This document shows positions 48,391 to 61,545 of a DNA stretch of 64,000 bases, piece after piece. The notes beneath the pieces are model-generated. The model was not told the DNA's origin and ran no database searches. It saw nothing but the letters and a program-made list of their open reading frames with translations. This DNA comes from Vitellaria paradoxa. Lineage: Eukaryota; Streptophyta; Magnoliopsida; Ericales; Sapotaceae. The position numbers and the translations under genes were made by a program. Position 1 is the first letter of the stretch, and each line of letters starts with the position of its first letter. The stretch spans positions 43,382,485-43,446,484 of the forward strand of contig CM034237.1 of the NCBI GenBank assembly GCA_019916065.1, given 5' to 3'.

Positions 48391-49132
48391 CCCTATTTGA
48401 AAGCACAATTTTGTGCATAAATCAGTCAAAAGTTACAAAGTTGGTATTCAGCAAAACACTAACTTTACCATTTTTTTATTTTGCTACAGTAATTTGTTTT
48501 GTTAAAAAGTTACTAAAATTTTTATCAAACACACAAAAATTGCCACAAGTTACCAAAATTTTTTAAAAATTATCAAAAGTTACCAGAAGATGGCAGTTGT
48601 GGAGATGAGGATGCTAAGGTGGATGTGCGGGATTACAAGGAAAGATAGGATTATGAATGAGGAGATTAGGGGTAAAGTAGGAATAGCATCGATTGAAGAT
48701 AAAATGAGAGAAAACCGATTAAGATGGTTTGACCATGTTAGAAGGCGTCCAGCAGAGGTACCTGTTAGAAGGTGTGAAAGTATGGAGATTACTAGGAGTA
48801 GGAGAGGTAGAGGAAGACCCAAGAGAAGCTGGAAAGAAACCATTAAACATGACCTGACCTACCTAGATTTATCGGAGGACATGCCTCTAAACAGATCTAA
48901 TTGGCGTCGACAAATCTATATAGCCGACCCCACCTAGTGGGAAAAGGCTTGGTTTGGTTTGGTTTGGTATCAAAAGTTACTAAAAATTAACCAAACACCC
49001 AAGAGTTGCAAAAATTACTAAAACTTGCTAACAACTATTACTTACTTCATTAAATATACCAAAAATTACAATTAACAACTTTTGTTAAAAAATACCAAAA
49101 AATACTAAAAGTTGTGCCTCCAAATACCACCT
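48391..49132. mobile_element. Family E element, copy 2, split by a LINE insertion
   Basis: Left CCCTATTTGAAAGCACAA and right TTGTGCCTCCAAATACCACC are inverted repeats. The interior has the same TACTAAAAATT repeats as copy 1. A 384-bp LINE tail sits at the centre. Without it the element is about 345 bp, close to copy 1. Confidence 0.6.
48571..48980 (+). mobile_element. 5'-truncated LINE 3' tail with 13-bp target-site duplication
   Basis: TATCAAAAGTTAC is duplicated exactly (48571-48583 and 48968-48980). Between lies an open frame (48590-48937) reading MLRWMCGITRKDRIMNEEIR, ASIEDKMRENRLRWFDHVRR, GRGRPKRSWKETIKHDL, DMPLNRSNWRRQIYIADPT, the well-known C-terminal end of plant LINE reverse-transcriptase polyproteins. 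It is followed by a (TTTGG)n-like tail instead of poly(A). Only the last ~115 residues are present; the endonuclease and the reverse transcriptase catalytic core are missing. The frame is undamaged, so the insertion is fairly young. Target-primed reverse transcription explains the 5' truncation. Confidence 0.9.
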
Positions 49133-49759
49133 AAATTTCTTAAGAAGTTAATGCACAAAAAGTAAAACAAGGCAATTAAATATGAATAAATGTATATATT
49201 TATAATGTTTATTTATGCACTTTGGAGGCGCTCTCGTTTTTGTAATATTTTCATAAAAGGTGCTTTCAGGCCATCGCGCTCACCCACCGAGCCGGTTACT
49301 TAGAAGGTGCATGATGCCACAAAGAAGTTGACTCAAAAGCCTGATGGATGTCAAAGTTAGAGGGCTTGCAGCATTTAATATTGATATGAACAAGATCTGA
49401 TTTGCATTGCCTGAAAGCAATTTAAACGTTATATGGTGGTGTAAAATTTGTTGCTAAAAGAAGTGTGTTCGAAGCCTTAGATGGAGGAGAATCAAACAAT
49501 TCTAGAATAATCACAAGAAATGAAAATGTGATTCATGGCTTCCTGATGCCTTTGAAGAATTAAACATTTAAATAATTAAAGTGGAACTATATTACGAAAA
49601 TAATTTGCCACAAAACAGATTTAGCTTATATGGCAAGCAAAGATTAATTCAAAGCTTAGACCAAATGGGTGAGGAATCAATAGAAATTGAATGATTTAAT
49701 TTGTTCGGCCATGATTTAATTTGTCCGGCCCCAACAAAAACTTCTCCAGGATGATGGAG
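49133..49759. other. Intergenic DNA, mixed composition, no gene seen
   Basis: About 49220-49560 is less AT-rich than average but shows no family resemblance in six frames. Confidence 0.4.
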
Positions 49760-49932
49760 TTAAGGGGTGTTTAGTTGACCAAAACTAATTAAAACTCATC
49801 AAAACCCATCAATTTTTACCAACTTTTTATACTTTCTTTCAAATATATTTTATCAGATATCACTTTTATATCAAATTTTTATACTTTTACTATATTTTTT
49901 TATCAAATTTTTACCAACCAAACACCCCTTAA
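49760..49932. mobile_element. Short MITE (family D) with long terminal inverted repeats
   Basis: TTAAGGGGTGTTTAGTTG at the left and CAACCAAACACCCCTTAA at the right pair with one mismatch over 18 bp. The interior carries TATCAGATATCACTTTTATA as in the other family D copies. The best-preserved copy in the window, it lies 0.8 kb beyond the galactosyltransferase stop codon. Confidence 0.75.
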
Positions 49933-50682
49933 AAAGGAGTAAGAGAATGAATTAGACTTGCAATTTATAAAATTTAGCTTTGAAAATTTTTGAAAAAAGT
50001 GAACCTTCATCAAATAAGATTTTCCCACCCAATTTGTCTAGCATAAGTTGACTGAAGAGAGAGAGCAAATACATTAGACTTCCAAACTACCCACAGTCTT
50101 GCAACAACTGAAGAACTAAAATAAACAGAAAGTCAAGAAGAGGTCCTCTGTGCCTGTGCATGCAATCCACTCTTTTCTCGACCAATTTACCATGCCTGTG
50201 CACGCAATCCATTCTTTTCTTGACCAATTTACTATGTTTCAAGCAAAGATGTATCCCAAAAAAAATGAATGGGAAACGCAAAATTACCTTTATATATCTA
50301 TTTATTTTTTTAAATTAAACAAATACAATTTTTTTTTTTTTTTGAGAAAATATATGTTTATCTTCTTAATTTTCAAACCCGATAACAAAATAATAAATTG
50401 AACGCTTTTTTTTTAATTTCATTTTACTTCCTCGTATTTTGCTTCAATTTCTCTTACCCTCCAGCCCAGCCCAAAAAAAGGGACTTCAAAAAAAAAAAAA
50501 ATGAATAATGAATTGTGGATGAATTAAAAGAAATAAACAGAAAAGCCTGTTTATATCCCGAACATTAGTAAAACTAAACATGTACAAGTTATGACTGAAA
50601 AACTTATTAGATTTTCTTTCTTTCCCTTTTAGTTTTATTATTTAAGTTTTCTACATCTTTAACATAAAAGATTTCGAGGTCA

Positions 50683-50730
50683 TCACAATGATGATGATGA
50701 TAATGATGATGATGAAGAAGAAGATGACGA
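50683..50730. repeat. GAT/GAA trinucleotide repeat in the galactosyltransferase 3' region
   Basis: Consecutive GATGATGAT, AATGATGATGATGAAGAAGA units lie just after the stop codon at 50745 on the coding strand, probably in the 3' untranslated region. Confidence 0.8.
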
Positions 50731-50744
50731 CTGAGGGGAGAGTG

Positions 50745-51356
50745 TCATCTCATGTTGCAGCACTGCGCTTTTCCTATATACTGCAATTTGTGCCATAAGC
50801 AGATCATCTGTCTCGGAGACTGGTAATGTGCTGTATAATAATCTTCAATGCACCCGAACTGACAGAACTTCAAGCTGTGCACATACTCAACTTCTCTTGA
50901 ACTGTTGTACTGTTCTACCCACATTCCAATGCTGACATCCTCCATCTTGAACAACTGCATGCACAGTGTGGAATGTACCTCGGATAAGCATCAATATTCG
51001 ATAACAACATTCGAGTGCCCCACATTCGCATACATCCGCAGACATGTGATACATAAACCAACAAAACAGAGTGCATTTAAATAAATCCAACCCTTTAATA
51101 GATTAGTACTAAAACTCTTTTAGATAGAATAAAAATTACGAAATTCATATTTAATTCAATTATTTAAAAACTTTGGGGCCTTCTTATTAGATGGCGTCTT
51201 AGGCAATTGCCTAACTTGCCTAGGCATTGTGCCGACTTGACTATATTTATCAAGTCCAAAATTGTGGTTCAGTTTCAGCTCATTTATGCTTTGAATCGAG
51301 CTCAAGCGAGCTTATTACTGAATCGAATTTGAATAGCTTGTTCTGTTTTATAGCCT

Positions 51357-51406
<50 letters not shown>

Positions 51407-54400
51407 GTACCCTCAACTTGTTTTCTTCGAACTTTGATACGATGTAGTGCGCAATGTCAGACGACACCACGTAACCGGCGCCATTTGCATAAGGAGGATA
51501 AACTTCTTCCGGCCATTCCTATGATTCCAAAGAAGGAAATGAAGGTAAGCACAACATATTACCAACCGATATAGAACAAGAGATTTGATATGTAAATATG
51601 ATAGTGAAAGAATGAATTATGATTATAACAGTTGTTTAATGATTATAGGACGTTCATATGTATAAGTGGAACTTTTTCAAGTTAACACAATTTCCTTTGC
51701 GTTTGACCAGCTTAAAGTAGGATTGTACTTGGGTCAAGGAAAACATCTCAACCCCCATATCTGGATGAGGTGGTAGCCAGTATATATGTATGCTTGAAAA
51801 TTTCAGCTTCAACTCTGTCAGAAAACTGCTCACAGGTCACATGATCATATCCAATTTCATGGCAATTGATAGGAGAGGTATAATATGTCTCATACTAATA
51901 TAGGCTAACTTAGATATGAGGAAATTATTACGCACCAGAGCCATAGTAATTGAATCTAGACCAATAAATTTAATCCAAAAGTACGTCCATGGACACGAAT
52001 GCATATATTTATCATTCTAGATTCCAAACTTCTCAGCTGAGCAATAACCCAGAAAGTAAACAAAAGCCACACCGGGGCCATGGGGCTTTTATTAAGGGTA
52101 AAAAAACTCACAATTCATGAGGTAGTTCATTCATGACAGAATATGGAAAGTTAAAGTGTCTTATTAAAAGAAGCAACTGTGATACGTAGGTGGAACAAAA
52201 GATGGAACTCAAGAGAGAAATTAAGAAAGTATACCTCATAACTCACTGCCCATTTCCCATAACGTAGGGGCCTATGATAGTAATTAATATTTCCCACATA
52301 CAGATTTCCACTACTGCTGACTTTCTCCACTTCCTTCATCACAGCATCTATCCTAACAAATGTATCATCATCACACTTCATGATATACTTTGCTGCCACT
52401 GTCCGAACCTGAAATAACCAAATAAATAACCAAATGCATCGATGAATGATTTATACAAATAATGCAAAGAAAGAAAATTGCCAACTTTGGACTTTGAGGC
52501 ACCACCCACCCCATATTCGCAGATTGCAACAGTCTTCAGAACAAGAAGGTCATAATTATCCAGGTACGGCACTATGACAATATCCCCAAAAAAATCTGCC
52601 TCTTTCATTACCTCTGCATTGACTTCCTTTCTTCCATGCTGTCAAAATAAAGTTATTTAACAGTAAGCAAAACCAACTTATGGTTTTTCACAGAGATCTG
52701 TCAGCAATTCAGGCATGCCAGTTTGCCAACCCTTACCAGCGCCACAAAAAACCGAGCTACAAAATTTGAAGATTGGATTAGAGGATGCTGCATCCAGGAC
52801 TTCCTAACAGCCATTCTCTCGCCAAAATGATTGCCTGCAGATAGAATGCCTATGAAAAGTTCCACTGGCCCATCAGGAAGAGGTGGGGCCTGCCATTTAG
52901 TCGACATTTCCAGAAGCCTCTGTGGAGCAAAGCTTGGATGTGATGTAGGCAAGGAGGCGGCAAATAAAGAATGCACGTCGACGTCCCCTTTTATAAATAA
53001 TCCTGTCGCATCCTCAAGTGCAAACCCCTGTTAACAAAGCCAGCATGATGAGGCTAATCATATTTCATAATGAATACAAAATATCAGCGTGTTCAACCGG
53101 GATACTTACGGTACGGTAAGGAAAAGAAGTAACATGCCTCCCGTCTACATTGACATGATACCCTTCCAAGCCAGCACTCAAAGTAAGAACAAATAACTTG
53201 CCCTCTGCAAATGGGTATGGCCAATCAACTTTCACCTTCGCTGTCCTCCCCATCAGCCTGTTCAACCACCATGTAGTTTTTGACTCTTCTGAGTGATCAC
53301 CATCATCACGAATCCACTTCTCACATTTCACCTGCTCATCCACTATACACAACCCTAAAAATCAGCAATGCTTGACAACCAAATGTATAGTTGGGGAATT
53401 CATAAAAAATCCGTAGACCTTCTGAGGGTAATATCACTGAAAATAGAACAAGCAAATTGAATGAACGCATGAACTACACTACTGCTCCAAATTGATCAAA
53501 GCTGAAAGTTCAGCCACCATCAAAGAGAACTAGATAATTCAGTTTCAGGTTACCTTCGAAGACACACACACACACACACCTCGATATCCAAAATTCAGTT
53601 TATAACATTGTCTATAAGATTAAATTAGAAAATTTTCAAATAAAAATTACATCTTTCTCCAACCATATTAGTTCACTGATCGCATTTTGCAACAGCAATA
53701 ACCAACTATATATAGCGAATTTCTGCATTCTCAAGAATAATAAATTGAGTAACAAGTAAAATTCACCTACCCGTATCTTCATTGGCCATAGACTTCCACC
53801 CTTCGCACCTCAATGCTGACCCCCATTGCATCCTATAGCACGTATTCTGCTCGATCACCGGCCTCCCGCTAAAGTCCCCTTTCAACCTCGGATTGAAATG
53901 CAGTATCCTCGGCGGATCCTCACCATCCACAGTCTTCAACCCCTGCAACTCCAGGATAAACTGCGACACCATCACACTTTCATTCGCGTCTCTCACCAAT
54001 GCTATCATTGGATTATACTCCGGGTGCGCCCAATGGGGCTTCCCCACCACCGTAATGTGCGATCCCAGTGTCAAACCACAAGGAATCACCATAATTTGAT
54101 TCCGCTCTCGAAATTCATCGGCCGACATCGAAATTGAGTGCGTGCACGACTCGGAGAGATTCTCCGCCTTGTTTTCCAATCCGAGCCGAGCTTTTCCGGA
54201 AACAGTCTCTTCCCAAAGCCTCTTCCCCACCATGAAAGCATGCTTCGCCATGCCATGAAGCTCCGAGAACTCATCCTCGCTGCTATTCCCAAATGCCCCG
54301 TCGTCGAACACCAGCCCCGACAGTTGCTTGTACTCTTGCATTCGCCGCTCCGGCGTACGGACAAACGATCTCTGTGTAACCCTAAACGGTTCAACGTTTG

Positions 54401-54626
54401 AGGCTTCTTTTGGTACTGACTCGTGACCCAGAGTAAACTTGATTGGTTGGCCGTCAACAGACTCGGTGAACCCTTCCTCACCGGACCCGAATCCCAGCCC
54501 AGTTTGCAGCACAAGAGGGAATTCTAAGCTCATGAAAATCAGATACAGAACCAACACACCCATCAAGACCTGAACCAGTCTGAGTCGACTCACGGACACC
54601 AATGTGTCAATCTTTGCTCGCCTCAT
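50745..54626 (-). CDS. Galectin-domain beta-1,3-galactosyltransferase (hydroxyproline O-galactosyltransferase, GALT2-6 clade), intact
   Basis: Seven exons read by eye (54626-53771, 53354-53110, 53027-52737, 52638-52510, 52408-52235, 51518-51411, 50954-50745), all GT/AG with matching phases, encode 670 residues, the usual length. The protein is a type II Golgi enzyme: short basic cytosolic tail, one membrane anchor (about residues 17-37), a stem, a galectin domain (about 175-400; [20 protein letters not shown] onward) and a GT31 galactosyltransferase domain (about 410-625). The latter contains [20 protein letters not shown], the metal-binding DDD at 520-522 in [25 protein letters not shown] and EDVSIGMWV. 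In Arabidopsis, relatives with this galectin-plus-GT31 layout add the first galactose to hydroxyproline of arabinogalactan proteins. No frame damage is seen. Which GALT subtype it is cannot be settled here. Confidence 0.95.
51356..51407. repeat. (GA)n microsatellite at an intron start
   Basis: An interrupted GA run over about 50 bp begins within a few bases of the exon 6 donor of the galactosyltransferase (CT on the transcribed sense), so the intron opens GTACTCTCTATCTCTC. Confidence 0.85.
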
Positions 54627-55060
54627 TGTGTGGCACCGGAAAGGTTCTGATTTTTTTTCAGGTTTCTAATGAGCAAGGACGACGTTTGTATACAGACAAC
54701 CAACTCAAAAGAGTTCTCTGTATTTTTACTCGAATTTTTTTTTTTTTTTAACAAACCGAAACCCTCAATTCAAAGAACTGAAACGGGAGTCGGGTAATTT
54801 TGTATTTCTTCAACAGAACCAAACCCTAGAGTTTCGAAGAACTGAAGGAGGGAGGGCATGGTTCATTAGCTCTGGTTTCAGTGCGAGTACACAGTGGGGG
54901 AGAGAGAGAGAGAGAGAGAGAGAGAGCACTTATTTCTGTAATCGGCAAAAAGTTGATGAGAACGACGGCGTTTTACACACCTAGGTTGTAGCAAGTCGGT
55001 TTGCCATCTGTTTGGTCAAGATGGAAGCGAAGCAGGAGAGAGAGAGAGAGAGTACGAAAA
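54627..55060 (-). promoter_or_regulatory. Leader and putative promoter of the galactosyltransferase
   Basis: Upstream of ATG 54626 is a less AT-rich region with a (GA)n run at 54900-54926, a second at about 55038-55053, and a poly(T) at 54736-54749. No clear TATA box was found. GA/CT-rich leaders precede all the main genes in this window. Confidence 0.4.
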
Positions 55061-56410
55061 GCCAGTTTCCCTCTCATTTTCTACAACTTTTAGATTACGT
55101 TTGAAGTGATTAAAAATAAAATAAAATGATATAAGTTATTTTTAATCACTTAAAAATAAAATAAAATGATATAAGTTGTTTGAAATGATTAAAAGTGAGA
55201 TAAATGAGATAGAATGAAATAAGTTGTAAGTTCATAATTCATGCAGTAAGATAAAAAGTAATAATTTTGAAAATTTTTTAATATTTTTTTGCTTTTTTTT
55301 TAATTTTTTATTACTCTAAATAGAACCTTATAAAATTATGTTTGAAACTCTAAATTAATTAAAAATATTAAAAATTATTAATTTTTATTTTATTATACAA
55401 ATTATTTGACTGCAAATTTTATTAATTTTTACTAATTTTTTATCATTTCAAGTACACTCTAAATTAATCTTATTTTCTCTTGCCTTCTACAATCAAATAC
55501 AAGAAAAAATATTTTCTTTTTACTTTTTCTTTATTTTTCTATAAAATAAAATAATCAATTTTTTTCTTACAATCTCTCACTTTCTCTCCTCACCCCTTCT
55601 TGTTATTTTCTACTTCATTTCTCTACAAACTAAATAAAAAGTCAAATGTCCAAGTGTGAAAAATATATTTATGTAATAATTTTGTTGAGTAAAATAATAG
55701 ATACACTTTACTCTTAATTTTTTAATATTTGCATATTTTAAAATTTTAATTATCATAAAGAATAAAATAAAATTTAAAAATACGGTGCATTTAATTAATT
55801 TAACCATCACCTCAAAATTGAGTTGCATGCATTATTAGCGCATGAGGCCGTTGGAGGCATCATCAATTCAATAAAAAGGGGGGTCTAATTGGTGGGACGA
55901 CGTGTCTTTGTCTCATATTGTATTTGAGTTTCAAAAAATGAACGACGATGCGATCGCCAAGTAGGATGATGGCTGGCACGATGTGGATTTCGTTATGGTC
56001 CATGATAGTGATATTTCCTTTCGAACTCTTAAATTCTCGTTTTCGGGTTGTTAACGATTTAAATTCCTCCATGATACCAAGGTTAGTTAAAGTAAAAGTT
56101 ACTTATTTCTCTTAAATTCTAAAAATTTGCCTTTTCATTTCTTATATTTTGAATTAAAATAAAAACATTAAAAAATTTATTAAAAATATTGATTTTAACT
56201 TTTAATAATTTAAAAAAAAAATTACTGAGACGAGATTTCCTACAAGTTATACAGTCACAAATTACCGTTCTTTAAGTTTTTCAATGACATCCAGTGACGT
56301 TCTCAACAAACAACTTTGTACTACTAACTTTTAGTAACTCCCAACTAGTTATGGATCATCTGTGTATACTTTCGACTTTTCTCAGCGAGTGACGATGAGC
56401 TCTCATGCGG
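55061..56410. other. AT-rich intergenic DNA, no gene seen
   Basis: About 55105-55195 holds two copies of AAATAAAATAAAATGATATA. A small less AT-rich patch at 55830-56080 has a 69-codon minus frame without family resemblance. Confidence 0.45.
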
Positions 56411-56660
56411 GTTTAAGGGGTTGTAGTGAAGATATCCATTACAGCGGCTGCAGTGAAAAATTAAAAGTTGAGATTTAATTATTTTTAATCGAATGGTTCT
56501 AATTTAATTTAACTAAAATAAATTTCAAAATAAAAATAAAAGTTAAAAAAATCTTATTGGAACACAATTAATACAAAATGTAAAAAATCACGTGTTATTA
56601 AAGTAAAAATAAATCTCAACTCTTCATTCCTTTACTGCAGCCCTCTTGAACCCCTCTCGT
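56411..56660. mobile_element. MITE-like family B copy
   Basis: TTTAAGGGGTTGTAGTGAAG at the left and CTGCAGCCCTCTTGAACCCC at the right are inverted repeats. The interior AATCGAATGGTTCTAATTTA and AAAAATCACGTGTTATTAAA is the reverse of the GST-intron copy at 36936-37187. Confidence 0.65.
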
Positions 56661-59269
56661 ACTCAGTTTACTCACTTTATTAATGCTTAAGTGTGATATG
56701 TGATACATGTATAACAAATGTGTATTTGAATAATATGAATGTAATATACTATGCAGTATAAATTGAATTAAAACGGATTTAAAATATCTAAATTCGCTTA
56801 ATTTATTGATAAGCTACATTTTATTATTTTATTATGGGTTGAAGCCTTAACTTTAAAATTGCTCCCGTTTTGGAGAATATTATCATTGATCAAGCATGTG
56901 CTTGAATTGGGGATTTGGAAAGAGAAGATGAAAGAACAGAAAATTTGATAGAAAACATTAAATGCATAATTTATAATTGAATATATTAAAAGATATGAAA
57001 GGTATTTGTTAATAAATTGATTTTTTTTAATTTAATTATTTTTATTTCTCAAACTTCATACTTTTCCTCTTTCATTTTCATCACTAATCAAACATGAAAA
57101 GTGATTTTAAAATTTTTTTGACTTTTTTTTAATTGACAAATTAATTCTTTGTTTAGATACATGCAGTGTAAAAAATGATTGAGAATTTTAGTAATAAAAT
57201 GAGCCAGCTTAAGTAGTAAACCGACACCCCATTAAGAACCAAATATGGCATAGATTTGATGCTACAAATAGCCATTAACTACTAGAAGTGCTTTTAAATG
57301 ATCTGAATTGGTGAGGGGCCCATCACCAATTCATAAACCAAGCCATTTAAGAACTTATGCTCAACATGGAACGTTCTTAAGCAACCTTGTGCTTTGAGTG
57401 CTTCCAATTAAGTGTATATTTGCTGCTTGGAATAAAGGATCAATTAAAGAGAAACATCAATACATGCACTTTCCAAGCAATATTCCCTTGAACACATTTT
57501 TTCCGTACAAGTTCTTTTTATTTTCTAAGTTTTTTTCATGCAACTAAATGAATAAGAGGAGAGAAGAAATGAAAGAGAATAGTGAAGACTACTAAAGAGA
57601 TATATATATATATGAAAAAAAAAAATTATACTTCACAATCAAAAATATTTTTTTAAAAAGTTATATTAAAATTATGTGGCAATGGTATTCACCTAACAAA
57701 AGAACATTTTAGTGGATTATTTTTAAGGTAATAGATCAAAAAAATTACCTCATCATTCTTGTAATTTTTTTATAACTAGCACCTCACTCCAGTCACTAAA
57801 AGAAGTAAAAGAGAGATTAAACTTCTTAATTAATTCAATCAATGATAATTTAATACACTCAAAGTGTATATATAATAATACTAGGTTATTTTTGCCATTT
57901 TCTAGATGGAATAAAAGCGAAATGAGTATGTGTATTTTATTTTTTCATTTGGTTTTATTTTTAAATAATGGAATACTATACTCATTCTATCATTTATTCT
58001 TTCAGTCAGTATCTTTAAAAATTTTCAAAATGACTTATTCTCTCAAAAGAAAAGTGAGTATTGATAAAATATTTACAAAATTACCCTCTATAAAGTATAA
58101 TATCTACCATTACATTGAATAATTTTTTAAGTATTAAATGAAACAACTTGTCAATTTTAGCTGCATCATGTTAAAATAATTATTTTATTTAAATATTTAC
58201 TTAAAATTAAAATTAATTTTTAGTAAAAATATATTACTACAATTATTTATTTTATTAAAATTAATTACCATTAAAACAATAATTTATGATTAAAATGAAT
58301 TATTTTATCAAAGTTAACTTAATTTCAATAAAATAATTTATTGTTAAATTATGTTCATTATTAACATAATTTATTAAAATTAATTATTTTAAACATAAAA
58401 AACTACTTTATTTTTAAAATATTTTGTTTTATTAAAATAGTTTGCTAAAAATAAATAATTTATAAAATTAAATAGAAGTTTGCTTTTCTTTATAAATTAG
58501 GTTGGATGGTATTTACTCATATCTTCATCACATTCTATCTTTATTCTACCCACTAAATATACATCATTCCTACCTTTAATTAAGTTTATCCTCTATATAT
58601 ACCAAACATATATATTATTCTCACCCTTACATTAACTTCATTACTTCATTTTCATCATTTAAGTTCACCCTACACTTGATCACTTTATCCCTACTTTCAA
58701 TCAAATATAACCTAAGGTTTTACTCGAGTAATACGACTTTTTTTCAGTTATTTTTTCTTTTGTTTTGTATAATCTTTATTTTTTCAATCAAAATGTGATT
58801 TTTATTAGTTTTTAAGCATGTTATTCATATTTTTTTTAAATTAAAAGATATTTAAAGTAAGAAAACTTATATATGAATGAAGTGAATATTTTCTTGTTTA
58901 AACATTTGCTTAATAAACGTGAATAACATGTTTAGAAAAATTAAATTAAATATCGACAGAAAAAATACAGATAAAACGCAAAAAAAAAAAAAAAAAAAAA
59001 CAGAGTTGAAATAACCAACTGAAGCTAATACAAGTCAGAACTTTCACACTCCGTTTGAAATATTAAATTTGTTGGAATTTGATTTCATTTAATGGTAATT
59101 CTCGTCAATTTTTATGTTTAAAATTAAAATAAAATTTTTTAAGTTGAATTTGATTTTATTTCATAACTTAAATTTTGAGATTTTTATATTATTTGAAATA
59201 CAATCCAATTTGATGAAAATTTATTTTTTCTTAAGTCTTTCAAGTAAATGGATAAATTTATCTTAATAG
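56661..59269. other. Long AT-rich intergenic stretch, no gene seen
   Basis: No coding signal. A possible ~220-bp MITE at 58498-58716 has TTAGGTTGGATGG and CAAATATAACCTAA at its ends; its left side abuts palindromic TTTATTAAAATTAATTA-type sequence (58140-58480). Confidence 0.45.
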
Positions 59270-59920
59270 GGCTTTGTTTAGTTTATCAAAATTTACCAAA
59301 ATTTATCAATTTTTGTTAATTTTTTTCAATTTCTTCCGATTAAATTTCACTGCATATCACTTTTACAACAATTTTTGTACTTTTTTGTATTTTTTTTTAT
59401 ACTTTTTTGCTATCCAAACACCATCTATATCATATTTATCATATTTTTCGTTTCATATTAATATGGTCAAATATTTGGTATTTTTTTAAATTGAATCAAT
59501 TTAATTCTTCAATTCAAAATGTGTTTTAAATATAAAGTTATATTTATTAAATCAAATCTAACTAAATTTATATCTTAAAATTAAACCAATTTTAAGAAAG
59601 GATTACTTCCAAACAGGAATGTTAAGGATTTGAGCATTGATTTAAGTGTAAATAAAAATTCTTGTATCTTATTTTTCCTTTGCGGTGGAATGGAGGCACT
59701 TTAGACTGTCTTATCCAAAATTAAACAAATTAAATAAAAAAAAAATTGACCCGAATGAGTTTTTTTTTTTTTTTCATCTTCTTTTTCTTTTTTATCATAT
59801 AAAGAGGGTGTTTGATTGATAAAAAAAATATAAAATATAAAAATTTAATATTAATAACTTTTTATAAATTTTAATAATTTTTAATATTTTTTATCCTATC
59901 AAACAGTCTCATAAATCATT
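59270..59920. mobile_element. Two short MITE copies (family D-like)
   Basis: About 59272-59425 begins GGGCTTTGTTTAGTTTATCA and contains ATTAAATTTCACTGCATATC, then GCTATCCAAACACCATC. About 59807-59918 begins GAGGGTGTTTGATTGATAAA and ends CTATCAAACAGTCTC. Both are AT-rich and non-coding. Confidence 0.5.
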
Positions 59921-60044
59921 TGCTAGCCCCATTAGTGCCTTCACTTTTGCACACAACACTAGCGGCAGTACACATAGTAGTAATAATAATTACACTTCAA
60001 CTGCTGACAATCTATAACTAAATACTAACTTCTTCTGATTAGTT

Positions 60045-60065
60045 AGGGTTTATTTAGTTTATTTT

Positions 60066-60102
<37 letters not shown>

Positions 60103-60380
60103 ATTTTAAATTTATTTTTCATTTTGTTCTTTTGAAAATAAAAAAACAGGTTAAAACTCATTTATTTACTTGTGTTTTCAAAATTATTTCCGAAAACCAA
60201 AAAATGACTTTGTACATGAAATAAAAAAAAAAGATAAAAAGTCGTTTTGAGAGTTTTTAACAAAAATGAGAAAAACCTCAAAACAAGAAAAACAAAACAT
60301 TTTTTGTTTCCTCGTTTTGAGAGTTTTAACACATAAAATAAAAATAGAAAACAGAAAAATAAACCAAATGTCACCTTAAT
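60045..60380. mobile_element. A/T-rich inverted-repeat element (family C, copy 2)
   Basis: GGGTTTATTTAGTTTATTTT pairs inversely with AAATAAACCAAATGTCACCT. The interior (TCGTTTTGAGAGTTTTTAAC) occurs twice in opposite halves. Homologous to 40888-41221. Confidence 0.55.
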
Positions 60381-61545
60381 TTTTTATAATTATTTTAAAA
60401 TAATTAAAATTATCTTCTTACATTTTAAATTTTTTTAATCATAAGAATAAAAATATAAAAATAGTAAAAAGTTAAAAAAATTAATCACTAATAATTTAGT
60501 TTTTTTTTCTTTTTAAACTTTAAACGCACACGAAAAAAAAACAAAAACAAAACCAAAAACAAAAAGTTAGCTAGTTACCCCCAAAAAAAAAAAAATTTTT
60601 TTTTTTTTTTTTCCAAAAGGCGAACATAGCAACGAGTTCCAACGAAACTTACCATGAATCGATAGTTTCAAGAAAGTCAATTAAACAGCTTACAAGAACC
60701 AGTAAATAAATAAAAATAGACAAACAAAGGAACCAAAAGTGAAACATATAATTCATCACTAAATTGTCTTAAAGGGTGTCCTGACAATGGCTTCCTCTTC
60801 TGGGGGCCTGATATTCTGGTGTTATCCTTCGCTTCTTCATTTGTCTTCTTCGCCACAACAGAGAATAATGGTTTTTGCGGGCTGTCATTGTGCTTGCTAT
60901 GGCCTGTCATGCACACAAGAGAGATTTCACTATTGCCTGGCACACACTGTACACGTCTTTTTTGCTCCATTTCTTATTCTTTTCTTCGTTCTTAAGTTCT
61001 TATGCAGCGGCCGTTCGGCTCACTGAAATAAATATATACGGATATATATATATATATATATATATATTAATTTTATTAACTTTGTCTACTAAATACAAAA
61101 TTAATTTGAGCTGGAATGCTGGGTTATGAATTTACTTAAAAAAAAAAAAATTAATTTTTATCAACTTTTTTCAATTTTAGTAACTTAAGCAATCGTCAAG
61201 GTGCCCATCCAATAAAAAAATCCCCAAATTAAAAACAATATATATATATATATATAGTTATTTTAAATGTATCCTCTTCTTAATTACAGTACTTATCTTA
61301 ATTTTAAATAGTTTTAGAACTTATCTCAATTCATAGAAACAATAGTATCTATAATACATTTATTGAAAAAATTAACTTTAGAGAACTCTATTTCTTGTTA
61401 TTTCCACCAATGATAAAATATTCTCTCCAATCTTTAATTTTAAAAGTGATTTACATAATTAGAAAATATATTAGATGATCATTAGTTTCAAATTAATTAT
61501 ATAATAGTTATCTCAAATTATTTTTATAGAGATTATGATATCTTA
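60381..61545. other. Intergenic DNA with a less AT-rich patch and TA repeats
   Basis: The patch at about 60770-61020 shows open frames on both strands (97 codons minus, 79 and 84 plus), none resembling a family. (TA)n tracts at 61036-61066 and 61239-61256. Confidence 0.4.

Noticed and set aside
48580..48843. 87-codon minus-strand frame over the LINE tail
   Set aside because: Antisense shadow of the LINE open frame; leucine-rich low-complexity translation.
53826..54401. Plus-strand and alternative minus-strand frames over galactosyltransferase exon 1
   Set aside because: Shadows of the 287-codon true frame, which has a clear family match and correct splice junction.
60677..60970. 97-codon minus frame (MEQKRRVQCVPGNSEISLVC)
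   Set aside because: Reasonable-looking composition but no family match, and overlapping frames on the other strand are equally open; kept only as an unexplained patch.
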